The notes under the pieces are model-generated. The model made no database searches. It saw nothing but the letters and a program-made list of their open reading frames with translations, and was not told the origin of the DNA. 64,000 nt of DNA from Siderastrea siderea (taxonomy: Eukaryota > Cnidaria > Anthozoa > Scleractinia > Rhizangiidae). Each line of letters starts with the position of its first letter. Within the stretch, counting starts at the first letter, position 1. The translations under genes and the position numbers were made by a program. The DNA is taken from positions 54,994,265 through 55,058,264 of the forward strand of contig OZ034967.1 in NCBI GenBank assembly GCA_964030785.1, in the 5' to 3' direction. Of the stretch, positions 51,101 through 60,650 are shown in pieces.

Positions 51101-54100
51101 GCTGGGTTTCCATAACGATTCGCCGATACCGTGCATTAATGCACTTGGGCAGAGAGAAGCCTTGGATGAAAGCTGGTTGTCTAAAGAAACGACACTACAG
51201 AACAGACCAGGAATTGAACGACCACAGCGCTAACAACTTGTTAGTACTCTGGTGACCAGAATACTGCACCTTTTACTCACCAACATACTTATGTTGTTCA
51301 TAGAAATGCACTGTGGCTAGCTTTTGATTTCTTTACGGCGGCCAATTTACCTTAGCAGCTTTGATTACAAATCCAAATTTTTATGTTCCAGGTCCCTACC
51401 GATGCAGCTTCACAGCGTCTTAAGAAACTAACCCCTTGTTCCATAACAAAGAGACGAGCTATTAAGACTTAATTTCTTACGTAGTTTTCATTGCAATGCT
51501 AAATTGTAAGTGGTTAGTTGGATGTTTTGGATTCTTATTTCGTGCTCGTTTTTACTTTTTTGCAGCATTCGTCGCAGGCAAAGACAAGAATGATCCCAAA
51601 AGTGAGGCCAAAATTTAACAGATGAGTGCCGTAAAATACGAATATGAACAAAGTTATCTCTGAGCCGTGATCAATACAACAAACAAATCAAAAAGTTTTA
51701 AAAACAACACATGTTACCCAGGCGTTTTTCCATAATAACAGCAGCACAGGAGAAGTGAAATTATTGTCTTTTTTCTAAGCATTAAGAAAAGCTGTGGAAT
51801 ACATTAACATGGATGACATCATAGGCCATCGTCCGTATGTCATAAAAAGTGCAGAGGTATCCTTTAACTTGTTGTGTCAACTTATTTCTTTTTCATGCTA
51901 TTCAAAGTCTCGTATTTGTGCAAGCTTTCTATTTTTTGTTTCGGCATAAGATTTGCAGTACATACAAGCTTTCTTCTCAAAACAAGTTTTATACATGATG
52001 CGCTCCCTCGGTCTTGTATTGTGGGCGACAACATTTCGCTGTGTTTTTGTCCCATTAAATACGGAGACTTTGAAAACTTATTAGTGTAGACACGGCCTAC
52101 CTGAACAAACCACCTCCTAGTCCTTGAAATTTTCCCAACGTATCAATTTAAATTTTTTTACAAGTTTTGTAGCTCTTCAAACAAAAAGGCAAAGAAAAGG
52201 TGCAATATATGATAAACAGTGAAATGAAGATGTGACCATCGCAGTTGTAATCGTAGATGTGGTCACATCTTCATTTCATTTGTATTTCCGCACTTCACAT
52301 CATTTCATTCGATTATTAACAGTGTTGCTGTTCCGTTACTAGCCTTATGTCAACCGGAAGTGACTCTGGAAGGATTTGAAAACATTTCGTCTCTTGAAGG
52401 CGTTACTCTTGGAATAGACTGGAAGTACTTCAAGGTATGTAGGAAAGTCCTGCCTTTTCCACTGCTTTTTTGTTTTTGTTTTCTTTTGTTTTGTTTTTTT
52501 GAAAACCTCTTAGAAAAAGTTTAAGTCGTTACGAGCCAGTGAGAACCCCGCAAGTCGGGCTTAAATCGATGCCACATCTTGGGCTAATCCTTTTCTGTGT
52601 ACGTACCAGTGTTAAAATATCAAATAGTACGGCAAATTTGCTCCAATTTGACGCGGAATGAACTGAAAAACAGACCATTGCTTACAAGAAAGTACCACTA
52701 AATAGTTTTCTATTGACAACCTGCACACTTTCGGGTTCCTTCTCACAGGGGGAGCATTTTGGACCATATTGCAGTGTAGTGGAATTATGGGATTCAAATA
52801 GTCACGTGACACAAGAGCACGAGGAGCGAGAGTGGGAGGAATCGAAGTTGGGGGATCGAGATTGTCAGTCTTGTCAGCGTTTACCTTGTTTACAGTTTAC
52901 AGTTATAAAGTTGTGTTAGTTCATTCCGCTGTGGTCACTCTTTATTCCCCCGCAAATCCGTCTACAGCAGGGTAGGGGGGGGGGGGGGGGAGAGGAAACT
53001 GCAGTACAGTTTGGAAACCACTGAATATTATCGCCGCAGTCATTCAATGGTCGGTAAATGCCTGTTATACTCAGTATTGAAATTTTTGTTTTGTAGGATT
53101 GCGACCCCGAAGTTTATCAACAATGTGAAAAAGGTACTATATCTACATATATTAAAATATAGTGTAGTGCCATGCTAGGTTGACCATTGAGATGAATGAG
53201 ATCTACGAGACGTCAAACGAAATGACAAAGACGCATCCAATGCAACCGCTCGACAATTCAATCTCTCTGATCATTCTAACCAACACATGACGGTCTGCGG
53301 CCTTTCCCTTTCAAATCAGCGCTCTTAATCCCAACAGAATGAACGAACGCTTTTCATTCAACTAATCCATTCAGATGAAAGCTGTTGAGCAGTACTTTCT
53401 TGTGGTACTGTTTATTGTGCTGTATGAGGTAGCTTTAGTGCCAGGTGATGGAATCCTAAAGCCGCGGCTACACGAGCGATTTTTTGCTCGCGATGGTGAT
53501 GCGATTTTTTTTAAAATTGTCACGTCGCCAGTGCGCGGCGAAAATCGCATGTGTAGCCACCCTCGCACAGGTGATGCAACAGCTGAAAAATCGCAGAAAA
53601 AAATCACGAGAATTTCAATGAGTTGAATTTCTTGTTACAAAATCACGGACTTTGTAGCGAAGTGTAACCACCACTGCGCGCCGGCGACGCGACAATTTTT
53701 TAAAAAAATCGCTTGTGTAGCCGCGGCTTAAGTGTGGCTACTCGGATGGGAGCTACTGGGCAGCTTTTTCCTATACAGTTGATTATAGAAGGCAATTGTT
53801 ATTTACGCAGCGTTTTTTCCCAACAGCTGTGAAGTATCTGGAGGATCTAGGAGCTTCTGTTGTAGCGATTCAGATCCCTGAGATACAGGTACCATTTGAG
53901 TTATTAACTTTAACTTAGGTTTTACAGAGGCCTTTGGCAGGAAATATATCTCATTTGGATTGTGATCAGAGTTTAATTAAAAGGAACTCCTAAAAAACAC
54001 CAAAACTGAGGTTATCATTTTAGTGTATCTCAAAACAACTCCCTCCCACCCCCCCCCCCCAACTTCCCCTCCCCTCCCCGCCTGAATAATTTGGCTGGAT

Positions 54101-57100
54101 GCCAAGCTGCAGAGTGGAGGCCGAGGATTTGCATCCCAACACGTGCACGTTCGCTTATAAAAGCTCAGGTACGTAGTCTAGTATTACAAGCGCTAGCAAA
54201 CGTGTGAGTTAAAAGAAGGCTTTTAGATTGTATTCTTCTTTCTTTGGTCTTTCAGGAGACGATGGTTGCACACGTTATCAGCATCAGTTCGGAAATGGCG
54301 ACCAGTATGGAGGAAGAATATCATAAGTATCACAGTGAAATGGTGAATATCTTGAAGGGATCATTTCACGGGGGTTGTGCTGACGTTTTGTCAAAACTGT
54401 GGCAAAAGTGTGATTTTAAAATACCTTCACTCACACACGAAATGCTCCTAGAACACTTAGATAAGGTATCACGTGAATTTTCGCAGGAATGCCAAAACAT
54501 GATAGGTTTTTAACGCAGTTTGCAAGACGTTGGCCTAGCTTTTTTAAGTTGTAATCCAAAATTACTTTTTTCACGGCACTAGAATAGTGTCTTTTAGGTT
54601 TTAAAAATATGACTTTTGGCGTTTGAAATCGTTACCAAAAATTGCTAACTTAGTCTTCTGACAGACAAATTCGCGAGTTCAACGAGTAGAGAAAACCTGG
54701 TTTTATAGCCTTTTCGAAGCCACTCCCTTTTATGAAGAAGAGAGCAGCGCGTAGTCCTGTTGCCAGGAAGTACCTTACTCACCCCACCCTACCAAGGGAC
54801 TAAACCCTAGGTGAGGGTCGATGCGTACCTTATTCACCCTACCCTACCAAAGGGGCCTTGCAGAGGGGCTAAACCCTGGGTGAGGGTGGATGCGTACCTT
54901 ACTCACCCTACCTTACCAAAGGGGCTAAACACTGGGTGAGGGTGGATGCGTACCTTACTCACCCTACCCCACCAAAGGGGCTAAACACTGGGTGAGGGTG
55001 GATGCGTACCTTACTCACCCTACCCCACCAAAGGGGCTAAACCCTGGGTGAGGGTGGATGCGTACCTTACTCACCCTACCCTACCAAAGGGGCTAAACAC
55101 TGGGTGAGGGTGGATGGGTACCTCCCCTCACCCTACCCTACCCTACCAAAGGGTCTTAACCCTGCTCCTAAAAAGGGGCTTATTTGAGAGAGAGGGGGGG
55201 GGGGGGGTGGTTGGCTTAATAGAAGACTTACGGTATTTGTCAGATCTCGTTGATTCAATCACATGTTTCAGGAAACAGTGCATGGATTATAGAATAGTTT
55301 AGCTGTGAATTCCATTGATGAATGGATAAAGCTTGTGGGATTCTTTACAATAGTTTGTTTATATATAAGGAAAAATGTCTCGGGTTTGATACAAGGAGAA
55401 CTAGCAAAGCATTGCTGGTGAATAAGTAAGCAAAAACATGGACTAAATAGTTTTTTAATCATTCGCAGAATGCTGAATCAGTGTCTAATCTGAGCATCGG
55501 ACGAACGTTCAGCGCGCGAGATTATTTTCAGGTGAGGCTTTTATTTGTTTGTTGGAAGCACTGGTGAAGTTTTAAGGACCGGAAATCTCTTGGCTTGTCT
55601 TTTTTTTTGTCTTATCCTATAATTCTGTGTTGGTGTTTTTAGTTTGCTAACGCTCAGATGAAGGTCGATTTTACAGTGCGAATCAAACAAGCGTTCAGTT
55701 ACAGCCGTTAACACTTTTATTTAACTGATTGTGTCAAGTTTTGTAGCTGCCCAGTTTGCAGCCGGTCTGGAAAGTAATTATTTGCGTCATGTTCTAGCGT
55801 CAGAACAGAGCGCTCTGTTACTTGGCGTGCTGATCTCTCAGCTTAAGCAAATTAAAGGATCGCGACAAGGTTTCCAGATAAATTTGGTCTAAGCTGTTGT
55901 CTTTGTTTTGTTTTTGTGAGAATGAAAGAGACACAAGTTTGAAAGGAGATCTAAACCTCCCGGACCCTCACCCTAATAGTGCCACTGAAGGCGGGGTTAT
56001 TTCCAACAGAAACATGTTTCCCTTGACAGTGCTCGAAATTAACTTTGGGTTCTGGTCTTCCGTAGGACCAGTGGGTCGAAAATGTACTGGTCCAAGGAGC
56101 ATAGTCACTGGTCACTTGTATATAAAAATTTATTTAAGCTTATTCAGTTAATTGCTTGTTGGTAGATGTTTGCCATTGTGCATGCGAGTATTTTCTTTGC
56201 TTTGTGTTACAAGGTCCTTTGTGTTACAAGGTTTTCCTCCAAAAAACAAGTGCTGTGATTACTAAAAACTACGGGTCCGCCATATTGCATCTCACAATGC
56301 ATTTCAGGGCAAGTCGAAACCAGACCTTTAGCTGCCATGACCAATTTCGCTTTCGTTTTCGCAAATAGCCTCGTTTATTATGTCAATTCTTTTTTTTTTT
56401 TGTGAGAGAAAAACAGAATGTTGACATCATGACCAATGCTTTGTTTTCCTCGTAGCTCGTGTGTTTGAGATAATGCGCGTCTACTATACTACTATTAAGT
56501 GTCTTTTTGTGACAGGCCCTGAAGCAACGTACAAGGTCAATGGGTTTCCTCAAAACGATTTTTGAAGACGGTGTGGATTGTATTCTGACACCAGGTAATG
56601 TTGTCGCACATTTCCATAATTCTTGCTAGTTCCAGGTATACTGCAAGGGAGAAATGAGCGTAAGAAGACCCCCACCTTACCTAAACCTAGTTCCCAGGGA
56701 ATCTATCTTTCCCAGGGACGAGGAGGTGACAAACCTTACGAACGAAATTGGCCTCAACTCTCCCGTTTCTACCCGAGAAATTTTTTCCCCTTGTTTGCGT
56801 GCGGTTCCAGTCGCTTTTCCTAGATGATACATACCAGGAAAAAGGACATTCATAGCCCAAGTCTTAATGGAACAAGAAACGAAACACGCGCGACGTCACA
56901 CATTTTCGCGCTCTCTGATGTCTCTACAATCCTTGCATTAGAGAAAGGCCTCTGCTTTGGTATTACGGGATTCACTATATCCTTAGTATATTAGAGCGGT
57001 TTTCAATTGAGTGTCGAAAGTAGTTCGCGTTTTGCTTTGGTTTTGCTCTACTTCGCTCTGTGATTGGTTAAAAAATCTCGCGCCACTTTTTCGACCAACC

Positions 57101-60100
57101 AGAGGTAAAACTCAAACCAATCTAGCCTGTTCCAGGCGTTCAGATAATGGAGCGAGCGAAAAATAAAGCGAGCGAAAGAGCGGGAAAAAAAACGAGGGGA
57201 GACTTTAGTTTTCGCTCGCGCTCCACTGTCTGAACAACTGGAACAGGCTAAAACCAATCGTGACTTGCTCGCGCGCGTTTTCCCGCGCTTGGCGCCGGTT
57301 ACATGTATTTGCCTCGAGTTCTGATTGGTTCATTGGGTAATTTGTGTTTGTTGTGATTGGCTGGAGTGATTACTTTGGTTTTGGTTTTACGACACTCATT
57401 TGAAAAACGCTCTATTCGACAGGTTTATGAAAACTTATGCTTTTATTTTCCAGCACTCGGAATGAAAGTACCAGAGATTTCGGAAGATTCTTTAGAGCAC
57501 GGCGAGGGTCATCTGGCAAAAACCATGCAGTTAATGAGGTGAGACGGGCATCGTAGTTTAGTGTTATAGATTAGAACAAAAAAATACCTATTCAAATGTC
57601 AGTGAAAATGTATATGACGTCATAATTCAACACCAAATTTTCAAACACGAGATAAGTGATGATTGCACGAGGCGTTAGTTTTTTTCGTTTTTGGAAACCC
57701 TGATAAAATATGAATTAAGACAGGGTTTTCCACCAATTTGTCTTGAAAAGATAATTCCACATCAGGGGTACAGTGTCAACCAACCAACCAACCAACCAAC
57801 CAACCAGCCAACCAGCCAACAGGAGTATAAGGCAGAGATTTCATTAGACAAGAAATTCTGAAGAATTTACAGGCGGCGCATAGTCTCTCACCCCCCTCCC
57901 CCCTCCCCTTTTTAGTAGTTCGCAGTTTCCAGTGACCTGTTATGGACAATTTGCACTTCCGGTATGTAAGGAATTAAATGTATGTATGCAACTTGAGAAC
58001 TTGGTTTGTTAGTAACCAGTGACCTCTGTACGACTCTTTCAAATCGTTCTTGGGGCCGATTACATGAGGCGGGCTGGCCCGCTTAGCCGGGCTGGCTTGG
58101 TTTGCCGGGATCTCGGCACGTCTGTGAAACACACTAATAATCAACTTCGCGATTACATGGAAAAATTTCAGCCCGGTTAGCTGGGATGAAAATTTACCAT
58201 GTAATCGCGATTGTCGGGCTGGCCAACACTTTCTCGTCACCAAATTTCGCTTCAGAGCAAAATGACTCACTAGAAGATGGATATTTCTCTTTCTATATAA
58301 CACATAAAGGTTTATCAGACCATAAAGCTACATAAAACTGAAAATAATACACCAAAATAACGGATTAGCGAAAGTAAAAGCACTCGATTCATGCTCTTTG
58401 ATGTAGCCATCTTTTCACACAACAGCTTCTAAATTTAGCCGCAGGCGGGCTGGCCCGCCTCATGTAATACCGGGCTGAGCAGTCATCTCTGTGGACCTAG
58501 CCAGCCCTGCTACCGAGCCAGCCTGGTTCATGTAATCGGCCCCTTAAACCGTGATATCCTTAAGCTACAACAGGTGGAAACACTTTTTGCTCAAAAAGCT
58601 TTACTTCTCTTTTGAGCTCAAACTTCATTTTGTCTAGTATTCTTGATTTCACGTAGGGGTTCAGACCAATTTTTTACCGCCAGAAAGCTGTGTTTCAAGA
58701 GACATCTGGAAGACATATTCACGTCAATGCTGAGATAGCTAACCGACTCGTGACGTTTATATTTTTGCGTGTTAACCCGTGCTCTAATACAGACTAAAAT
58801 GAATGAAACTCTATTAAATTAGTTTGAAACCGTGGAAAGACATGAACGAAAGACTGAGAGGTCTTAGACAAGTTTAGACAACCAAAATTCTAAAAATTGG
58901 GCAGAACCGAAAAGCAGAAATGTATTTCTGACCTGGTGCGACGGAATCAATTTAGATTGGTGATACTCAGGCCTTGTTTGTTATTTGATTGAGATTTCAT
59001 CCCCACCGAATTTCCTGTTTTCCTTTTTTCGTGTTATAGTTTTTTGGGACGCTATTTATTAAACTATAGAAGTTAGATCCAGCTTTGATTCTGTAAGGGC
59101 CGGGTTTACAGTGGCAGGTATAGATTGCTTTCCGTCTCGTGCACTGAGAGAACGCACGTGAGGCGGATGGGCATTGGACGCACACAACTCCCAAGTTCTC
59201 GCTAGCCTTTGTTAACACTGCCCCTTAAAAACGAAATGTCCTCAAAAACGGCGAAATAAACATTTCAACGCTTACCTTTACTCAACTTCAATACGCCGCG
59301 GAACTCAAAACAACAAAATTACGCCTCACATGCAAGAATGGTCATGTCACCAACAAATCGTCCGGTATTTGAAACATTAGCTTTGAGTCTCGTAAAATCC
59401 ACGTCATTATAACGAGCCTGATTGTTTAGAGCCCGTGCGGAGACTAAGTCTACTGACTTCCGACAATTCAGGAATGTGCGTTGCATTTTATGAGACGGCA
59501 GCGACGTGCCTAGGCACGTCGCGCCGCCTGATTAACTTAGTTTATTAGTACGCAACTGCACTGCAAATGTCACTTTTAAAGTTACAGGCCCTCCAGAGGT
59601 CCCGTAAATTTATAGGACGCCTACACATTTATGTTATGGGTGCATTCTTGTTCACAGTAATGTAAGAGTAAAGTTCTTTTGTTAATATTTAGTTGGTTGA
59701 TATCTGACACACATCCTTCATGCTGCTTGGTTCAGTATTGTCGAAAGCATCGTGTGCGATATATTGTTATTATTATTAATGTAATACCACAAAACTCCAT
59801 TTGAACCAGCCTATGCTGAACTGGGTACTTCCTGTATAAATATTTGTTTGAAAAATATAATAAATAGATAAAATGATAATAGAAGAGGGATCTGAATGCT
59901 CACCTTTTTCAAATTACACTGCGCGCAAGTCGATATTTTTCTTCAAGGATAGTTGAGAGACATAGACACAGACATAGAAATGCTTTATTTGTTAACGCAG
60001 GTTAGAGAGGGCAGCCAGAGGCTGATGTGGACCTGCGATATCAGTTCATTAGAAATTTTAAGATGAAAGCAGAGAGCGCGAAGAATCGGAAATGGCGCGA

Positions 60101-60650
60101 TCAGAGCAACGAGCGGGGAAGCCGCGAGCCATAAGGAACAAGGCCCTCATCTCATTTACACATTCATCATTTTCCACGCCTGTCGGAAACTTTTCCTTCC
60201 TCGCGCTTACGCCCTGGTTCATCGCGGCTCGCTGATTTGCCACTTTGATCGCGGTATTCCCGACATTTCTTAGCCTCCCACGCAGTCGTTTTTAGGAGAC
60301 TCGTATTTCATTTCCCCCCCCCCCCCCCACCCCCCACAATACGACTCTCCTAAAAACGACTGCGTGGGAGGCTAGACATTTCTTTGTGCGCTCAAAAATA
60401 ACGGCCGCTTACAGTCTGCTTTTTAGTGTTTTAAGTTGATGTCGTCCATTGCAGGTACATGGGCCTGGGTAATTTCACTGGTATCCCTGGTTTAACACTG
60501 CCAGTTGGATACGATGATCAGGGATTGCCTATTGGACTACAAATCATGAGTTCGTGGTGGAACGAACACGTGATGTTACGTGTAGCCCATGCAACAGAAG
60601 GCTTTGTGCCTAAGAAGAAACCTCAAGTTTACTACGACTTGTTGGAATGA
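33126..60650 (+). CDS. Fatty-acid amide hydrolase-like amidase (amidase-signature family), 21 coding exons
   Basis: Exons: 33126-33266, 42704-42766, 42899-42933, 43062-43190, 43663-43728, 44806-44926, 45648-45740, 46303-46463, 47164-47249, 49124-49207, 50112-50174, 50838-50879, 51566-51601, 52343-52434, 53097-53133, 53827-53888, 54256-54342, 55469-55531, 56516-56594, 57454-57538, 60455-60650. Borders are GT/AG, phases agree, and the total is 1,821 nt, giving 606 residues. Exon 1 encodes a hydrophobic membrane anchor (residues 4-24). The catalytic triad is visible: Lys211 in [10 protein letters not shown], cis-Ser288 in [13 protein letters not shown], nucleophile Ser312 in [12 protein letters not shown]. 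The Lys-Ser and Ser-Ser spacings (77 and 24) fit FAAH enzymes. The C-terminus ([20 protein letters not shown]) is standard. Length and the long N-terminal region resemble the plant-type FAAH of about 600 residues more than an Asp/Glu-tRNA amidotransferase subunit A (about 480). Likely role: hydrolysis of N-acylethanolamines or related fatty amides at internal membranes. The substrate is inferred from family. Confidence 0.9.
33340..33500. mobile_element. MITE family TTAACCCTTTAAGCCC, copy 2 (decayed)
   Basis: CCTTTAAGGGCCAATAGTGA and the following TCAAACATACAGGTCATGCG match copy 1 at 9740 (AATAGTGACAAGCA, ATCAAACATACAGGT). The right end is degraded. It lies just after exon 1 of the amidase gene. 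Confidence 0.55.
33720..33782. repeat. C-rich low-complexity tract
   Basis: Repeated TTCCCCCTCCCC-type units lie in intron 1 of the amidase gene, about 300 bp before the large transposon. Confidence 0.85.
34063..34397. repeat. Left terminal inverted repeat of the 8.45-kb transposon
   Basis: This copy pairs with 42180-42521. It is interrupted at 34398 by a nested foldback element; the pairing with the right terminus picks up again at about 35123 (ACAGGAAAATTTT). It differs from the right copy by scattered substitutions and an indel of about 15 bp near 34220-34235, so the element is not newly inserted. Confidence 0.8.
34398..35122. mobile_element. Nested 725-bp foldback (large-arm palindrome) inside the left terminal repeat
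   Basis: Arms of about 320 bp (34398-34722 and 34803-35122) are reverse complements of each other around an 80-bp unpaired centre. The outer ends are GAGGACGAGTTTAACTAAAA and its near-complement, bordered by TA on both sides. Comparison with the intact right terminus of the host element shows that this block is an insertion. The inner ends of the arms read GCGCGAACGTCCTTAA and TTAAGGACGTTCGC, the same motif that ends the host transposon. An alternative parse is two abutting TTAA-ended elements (34063-34722 and 34803-42521), but terminal homology favours nesting. Confidence 0.65.
35395..35770. repeat. Left subterminal tandem repeat, about 88-90 bp unit, four copies
   Basis: The marker GTGATTA recurs at 35453, 35542, 35630 and 35720, within diverging units that include GGGAAATCACAGAATTCCA. 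The array lies just inside the left terminus of the 8.45-kb transposon. Around it are many short CCATNNATGG-like words. Confidence 0.75.
36430..36650. repeat. Short duplication at the 3' end of gene A
   Basis: A segment starting AACATTTCCAAGATCTTCAG at about 36440 is repeated at about 36571, inside the last exon of gene A, with a few differences. The copy downstream of the stop codon (36440-36510) looks like a decayed second copy of the last exon. Confidence 0.7.
36540..38255 (-). CDS. Transposon-borne protein A: 328-residue protein with a SAM-like N-terminus, function unknown
   Basis: Five exons in transcript order: 38255-38156, 38029-37783, 37692-37464, 37172-37016, 36793-36540, all GT/AG. 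The total is 987 nt, giving 328 residues with a closed frame. Residues about 9-70 ([12 protein letters not shown], then [31 protein letters not shown]) have the hydrophobic and Gly spacing of a SAM domain. A Ser-rich linker, a basic helical block ([11 protein letters not shown] to [15 protein letters not shown]), a Lys-rich then acidic Ser-rich stretch, and a helical C-terminal block follow. There is no catalytic motif I recognise. It is transcribed away from gene B, with 237 bp between start codons. An intact frame in an old-looking element suggests the reading was kept, or that the insertion is recent. It may be a DNA-binding accessory protein of the transposon or a captured host gene; both are inference. 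Confidence 0.65.
38256..38492. promoter_or_regulatory. Shared region between divergent transposon genes A and B
   Basis: Only 237 bp separate the two start codons, which point away from each other. Any promoter for either gene must lie here or overlap the coding starts, so a bidirectional promoter is likely. No TATA box at a convincing distance or other named element was recognised. Confidence 0.4.
38493..40977 (+). pseudogene. Transposon-borne gene B: Cys-rich N-terminus and BAH/Tudor-like C-terminus, broken
   Basis: Exon 1, 38493-38710, encodes a basic start followed by a Cys cluster ([19 protein letters not shown], then RGKAV and YRHW), which looks like a zinc-binding transposase-associated module. 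Exon 2 runs from 39633 and stays in frame to a TAA at 39895-39897. The same frame reads on as convincing protein ([25 protein letters not shown]) to a donor at 40029, so the TAA looks like a nonsense change. The long last exon, 40126-40977, encodes 283 residues ending in a module ([20 protein letters not shown], then TVSWDCIL) that resembles a BAH or Tudor fold. Exon 2 and this exon do not join in phase, and no catalytic core lies between, so a central part appears lost. Family unknown; the domain names are resemblance only. Confidence 0.6.
41430..41960. repeat. Right subterminal tandem repeat, 167-bp unit, about 3.2 copies
   Basis: The marker GCATTTTGTCCATGAATGG starts at 41430, 41597, 41764 and 41931, exactly 167 bp apart, with nearly identical units between. 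The array lies just inside the right terminus of the transposon. The unit shares the words CCATGAATGG and CCATTAATGG with the left side. Confidence 0.85.
42150..42521. repeat. Right terminal inverted repeat of the 8.45-kb transposon
   Basis: This is the uninterrupted copy of the terminal repeat and ends GCGCGAACGTCCTTAA. It contains CTTACACAGGAAAA in reverse complement, the pre-insertion form of the site where the foldback entered the left copy. Confidence 0.8.
43750..44030. mobile_element. MITE, sister copy of 56993-57413, without the nested insertion
   Basis: In reverse complement this matches the copy at 56993 across its whole length (GCGCCAAGCGCGGGAAAACG, CCAATGAACCAATCAGAACT). A more decayed relative appears at about 4830-4940 in ARID1 intron 9 (CCAATCAGAAC, AGTGCCAAGTGCGGGAAA). 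Confidence 0.75.
44141..44350 (+). mobile_element. tRNA-derived SINE copy in intron 5 of the amidase gene
   Basis: Box A TAGTGTAGTGG and box B GGTTCAATGC are present in a tRNA-like 5' part (GGGGCTCGGTAGTGTAGTGG...GGCTTCAGATCTGAAGG). A shared 3' body follows (ACAAGAAACTTTATTCCACA, TTGTCTCTCTCCACCC). The same arrangement recurs at 49264. Confidence 0.6.
45453..45625. repeat. Tandem duplication of about 80 bp upstream of amidase exon 7
   Basis: TTCATGATCGTATTGATTT at 45453 recurs as TTCATGATCATATTGATTTT at 45533, with AAGTATATTCTCATGCAAG in both units. The second unit ends about 25 bp before the splice acceptor of exon 7. Confidence 0.7.
47444..47650. mobile_element. MITE family TTAACCCTTTAAGCCC, copy 3 (reverse orientation)
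   Basis: It ends GGGCTTAAAGGGTTAA at 47650 and begins TTTTAAGCCCTGATA. The internal TCATCCTTGGTGATCACATC matches the complement of the copy at 48573. Confidence 0.7.
47717..48275. repeat. Tandem duplication, two copies of a 281-bp unit
   Basis: TTTTCAAATGCCTGAGCCCC begins at about 47718 and again at about 47999. Each unit contains the block CCACCTATATGTATGCCCAG followed by a poly-C tract. It sits in intron 9 of the amidase gene. Confidence 0.8.
48573..48783. mobile_element. MITE family TTAACCCTTTAAGCCC, copy 4
   Basis: TAACCCTTTAAGCCCTAACA at the left and AGGGCTTAAAGAGTTAA at the right. It lies about 0.9 kb from copy 3 in the same intron of the amidase gene, in the opposite direction. Confidence 0.7.
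49264..49440 (+). mobile_element. tRNA-derived SINE copy in intron 10 of the amidase gene
   Basis: This copy shares with 44141 the tRNA-like head (GTGCAGTGGTTAGCGC, GACTTCAGATCTGAAGG) and the body (ACGAGAAACTTAGCCCCACA, TTGTCTCTCTCCACCC), then continues with GAAACCGGGTCAAGCTCCGG. A fragment of that last segment is also seen at 17650-17705 in the ARID1 intron. Confidence 0.6.
50248..50333. repeat. (ATC)n-rich microsatellite in amidase intron 11
   Basis: Imperfect CATCATCGTCATC units fill this stretch, 75 bp after the donor of exon 11. Confidence 0.9.
52221..52277. repeat. Perfect 17-bp inverted repeat (hairpin) in amidase intron 13
   Basis: GAAATGAAGATGTGACC at 52221 is the complement of 52261-52277, with a 23-bp loop. 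It is too short to assign to a family. Confidence 0.75.
53457..53731. mobile_element. MITE, about 275 bp, with AAGCCGCGGCTACAC termini
   Basis: AAGCCGCGGCTACACGAGCG near 53459 pairs with CGCTTGTGTAGCCGCGGCTT ending near 53730; words such as GATTTTTT and GGCGACG also recur inverted inside. It lies in intron 15 of the amidase gene. Confidence 0.75.
54765..55165. repeat. 56-bp minisatellite, about six units
   Basis: The marker GCGTACCTTACTCACCCTAC recurs at 54892, 54948, 55004 and 55060 with a 56-bp spacing, and diverged units lie on both sides. Each unit contains CCAAAGGGGCTAAAC and GGGTGAGGGTGGATG. It lies in intron 17 of the amidase gene. Confidence 0.85.
56993..57413. mobile_element. MITE with AGAGCGGTTTTCAA-type termini, carrying a nested element
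   Basis: The termini AGAGCGGTTTTCAATTGAGT at 56993 and CATTTGAAAAACGCTCT ending at 57413 are imperfect inverted repeats. Internal blocks (TGTGATTGGTTAAAAAATC, GCGCTTGGCGCCGGTTACAT) match a reverse-oriented copy at 43750-44030, which lacks the 128-bp insertion at 57123. Confidence 0.75.
57123..57250. mobile_element. Nested 128-bp palindromic element with a 9-bp target duplication
   Basis: TAGCCTGTTCCAG at 57123 pairs with CTGGAACAGGCTA ending at 57250. AAACCAATC flanks it at 57114-57122 and 57251-57259. The sister MITE at 43750-44030 has a single equivalent (AAACTAATC on the complement), which is the empty site. Confidence 0.8.
57778..57825. repeat. (CCAA)n microsatellite
   Basis: A run of CCAA units with two CCAG changes in the last intron of the amidase gene. 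Confidence 0.85.
57850..59530. repeat. Dispersed repeat, copy 2, split by other insertions
   Basis: This copy has the same ordered blocks as 25861-26880 but with extra sequence between 57982 and 59250, which includes the 492-bp MITE at 58052-58543. It lies in the last intron of the amidase gene. Confidence 0.6.
58052..58543. mobile_element. 492-bp MITE with GGGGCCGATTACATGA termini
   Basis: GGGGCCGATTACATGA at 58052 is the exact complement of the end at 58543. Internal GC-rich words (GGCGGGCTGGCCCGC) recur on both sides in inverted order. It holds no coding frame. Confidence 0.75.
60271..60374. mobile_element. 104-bp palindromic element with a 9-bp target duplication
   Basis: TAGCCTCCCACGCAGTCGTT at 60271 is matched by its complement ending at 60374, around a C-rich loop. 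GACATTTCT flanks both sides (60262-60270 and 60375-60383). It lies 80 bp upstream of the last amidase exon. Confidence 0.8.

Noticed and set aside
54244..54513. Plus-strand frame of 89 codons
   Set aside because: Its first part is amidase exon 17; reading past the donor at 54343 gives only intron.
60321..60337. Long poly-C run as a functional element
   Set aside because: Homopolymers here and at 3486-3502, 48164 and 52977 are probably simple sequence, and their length may be an assembly artefact.
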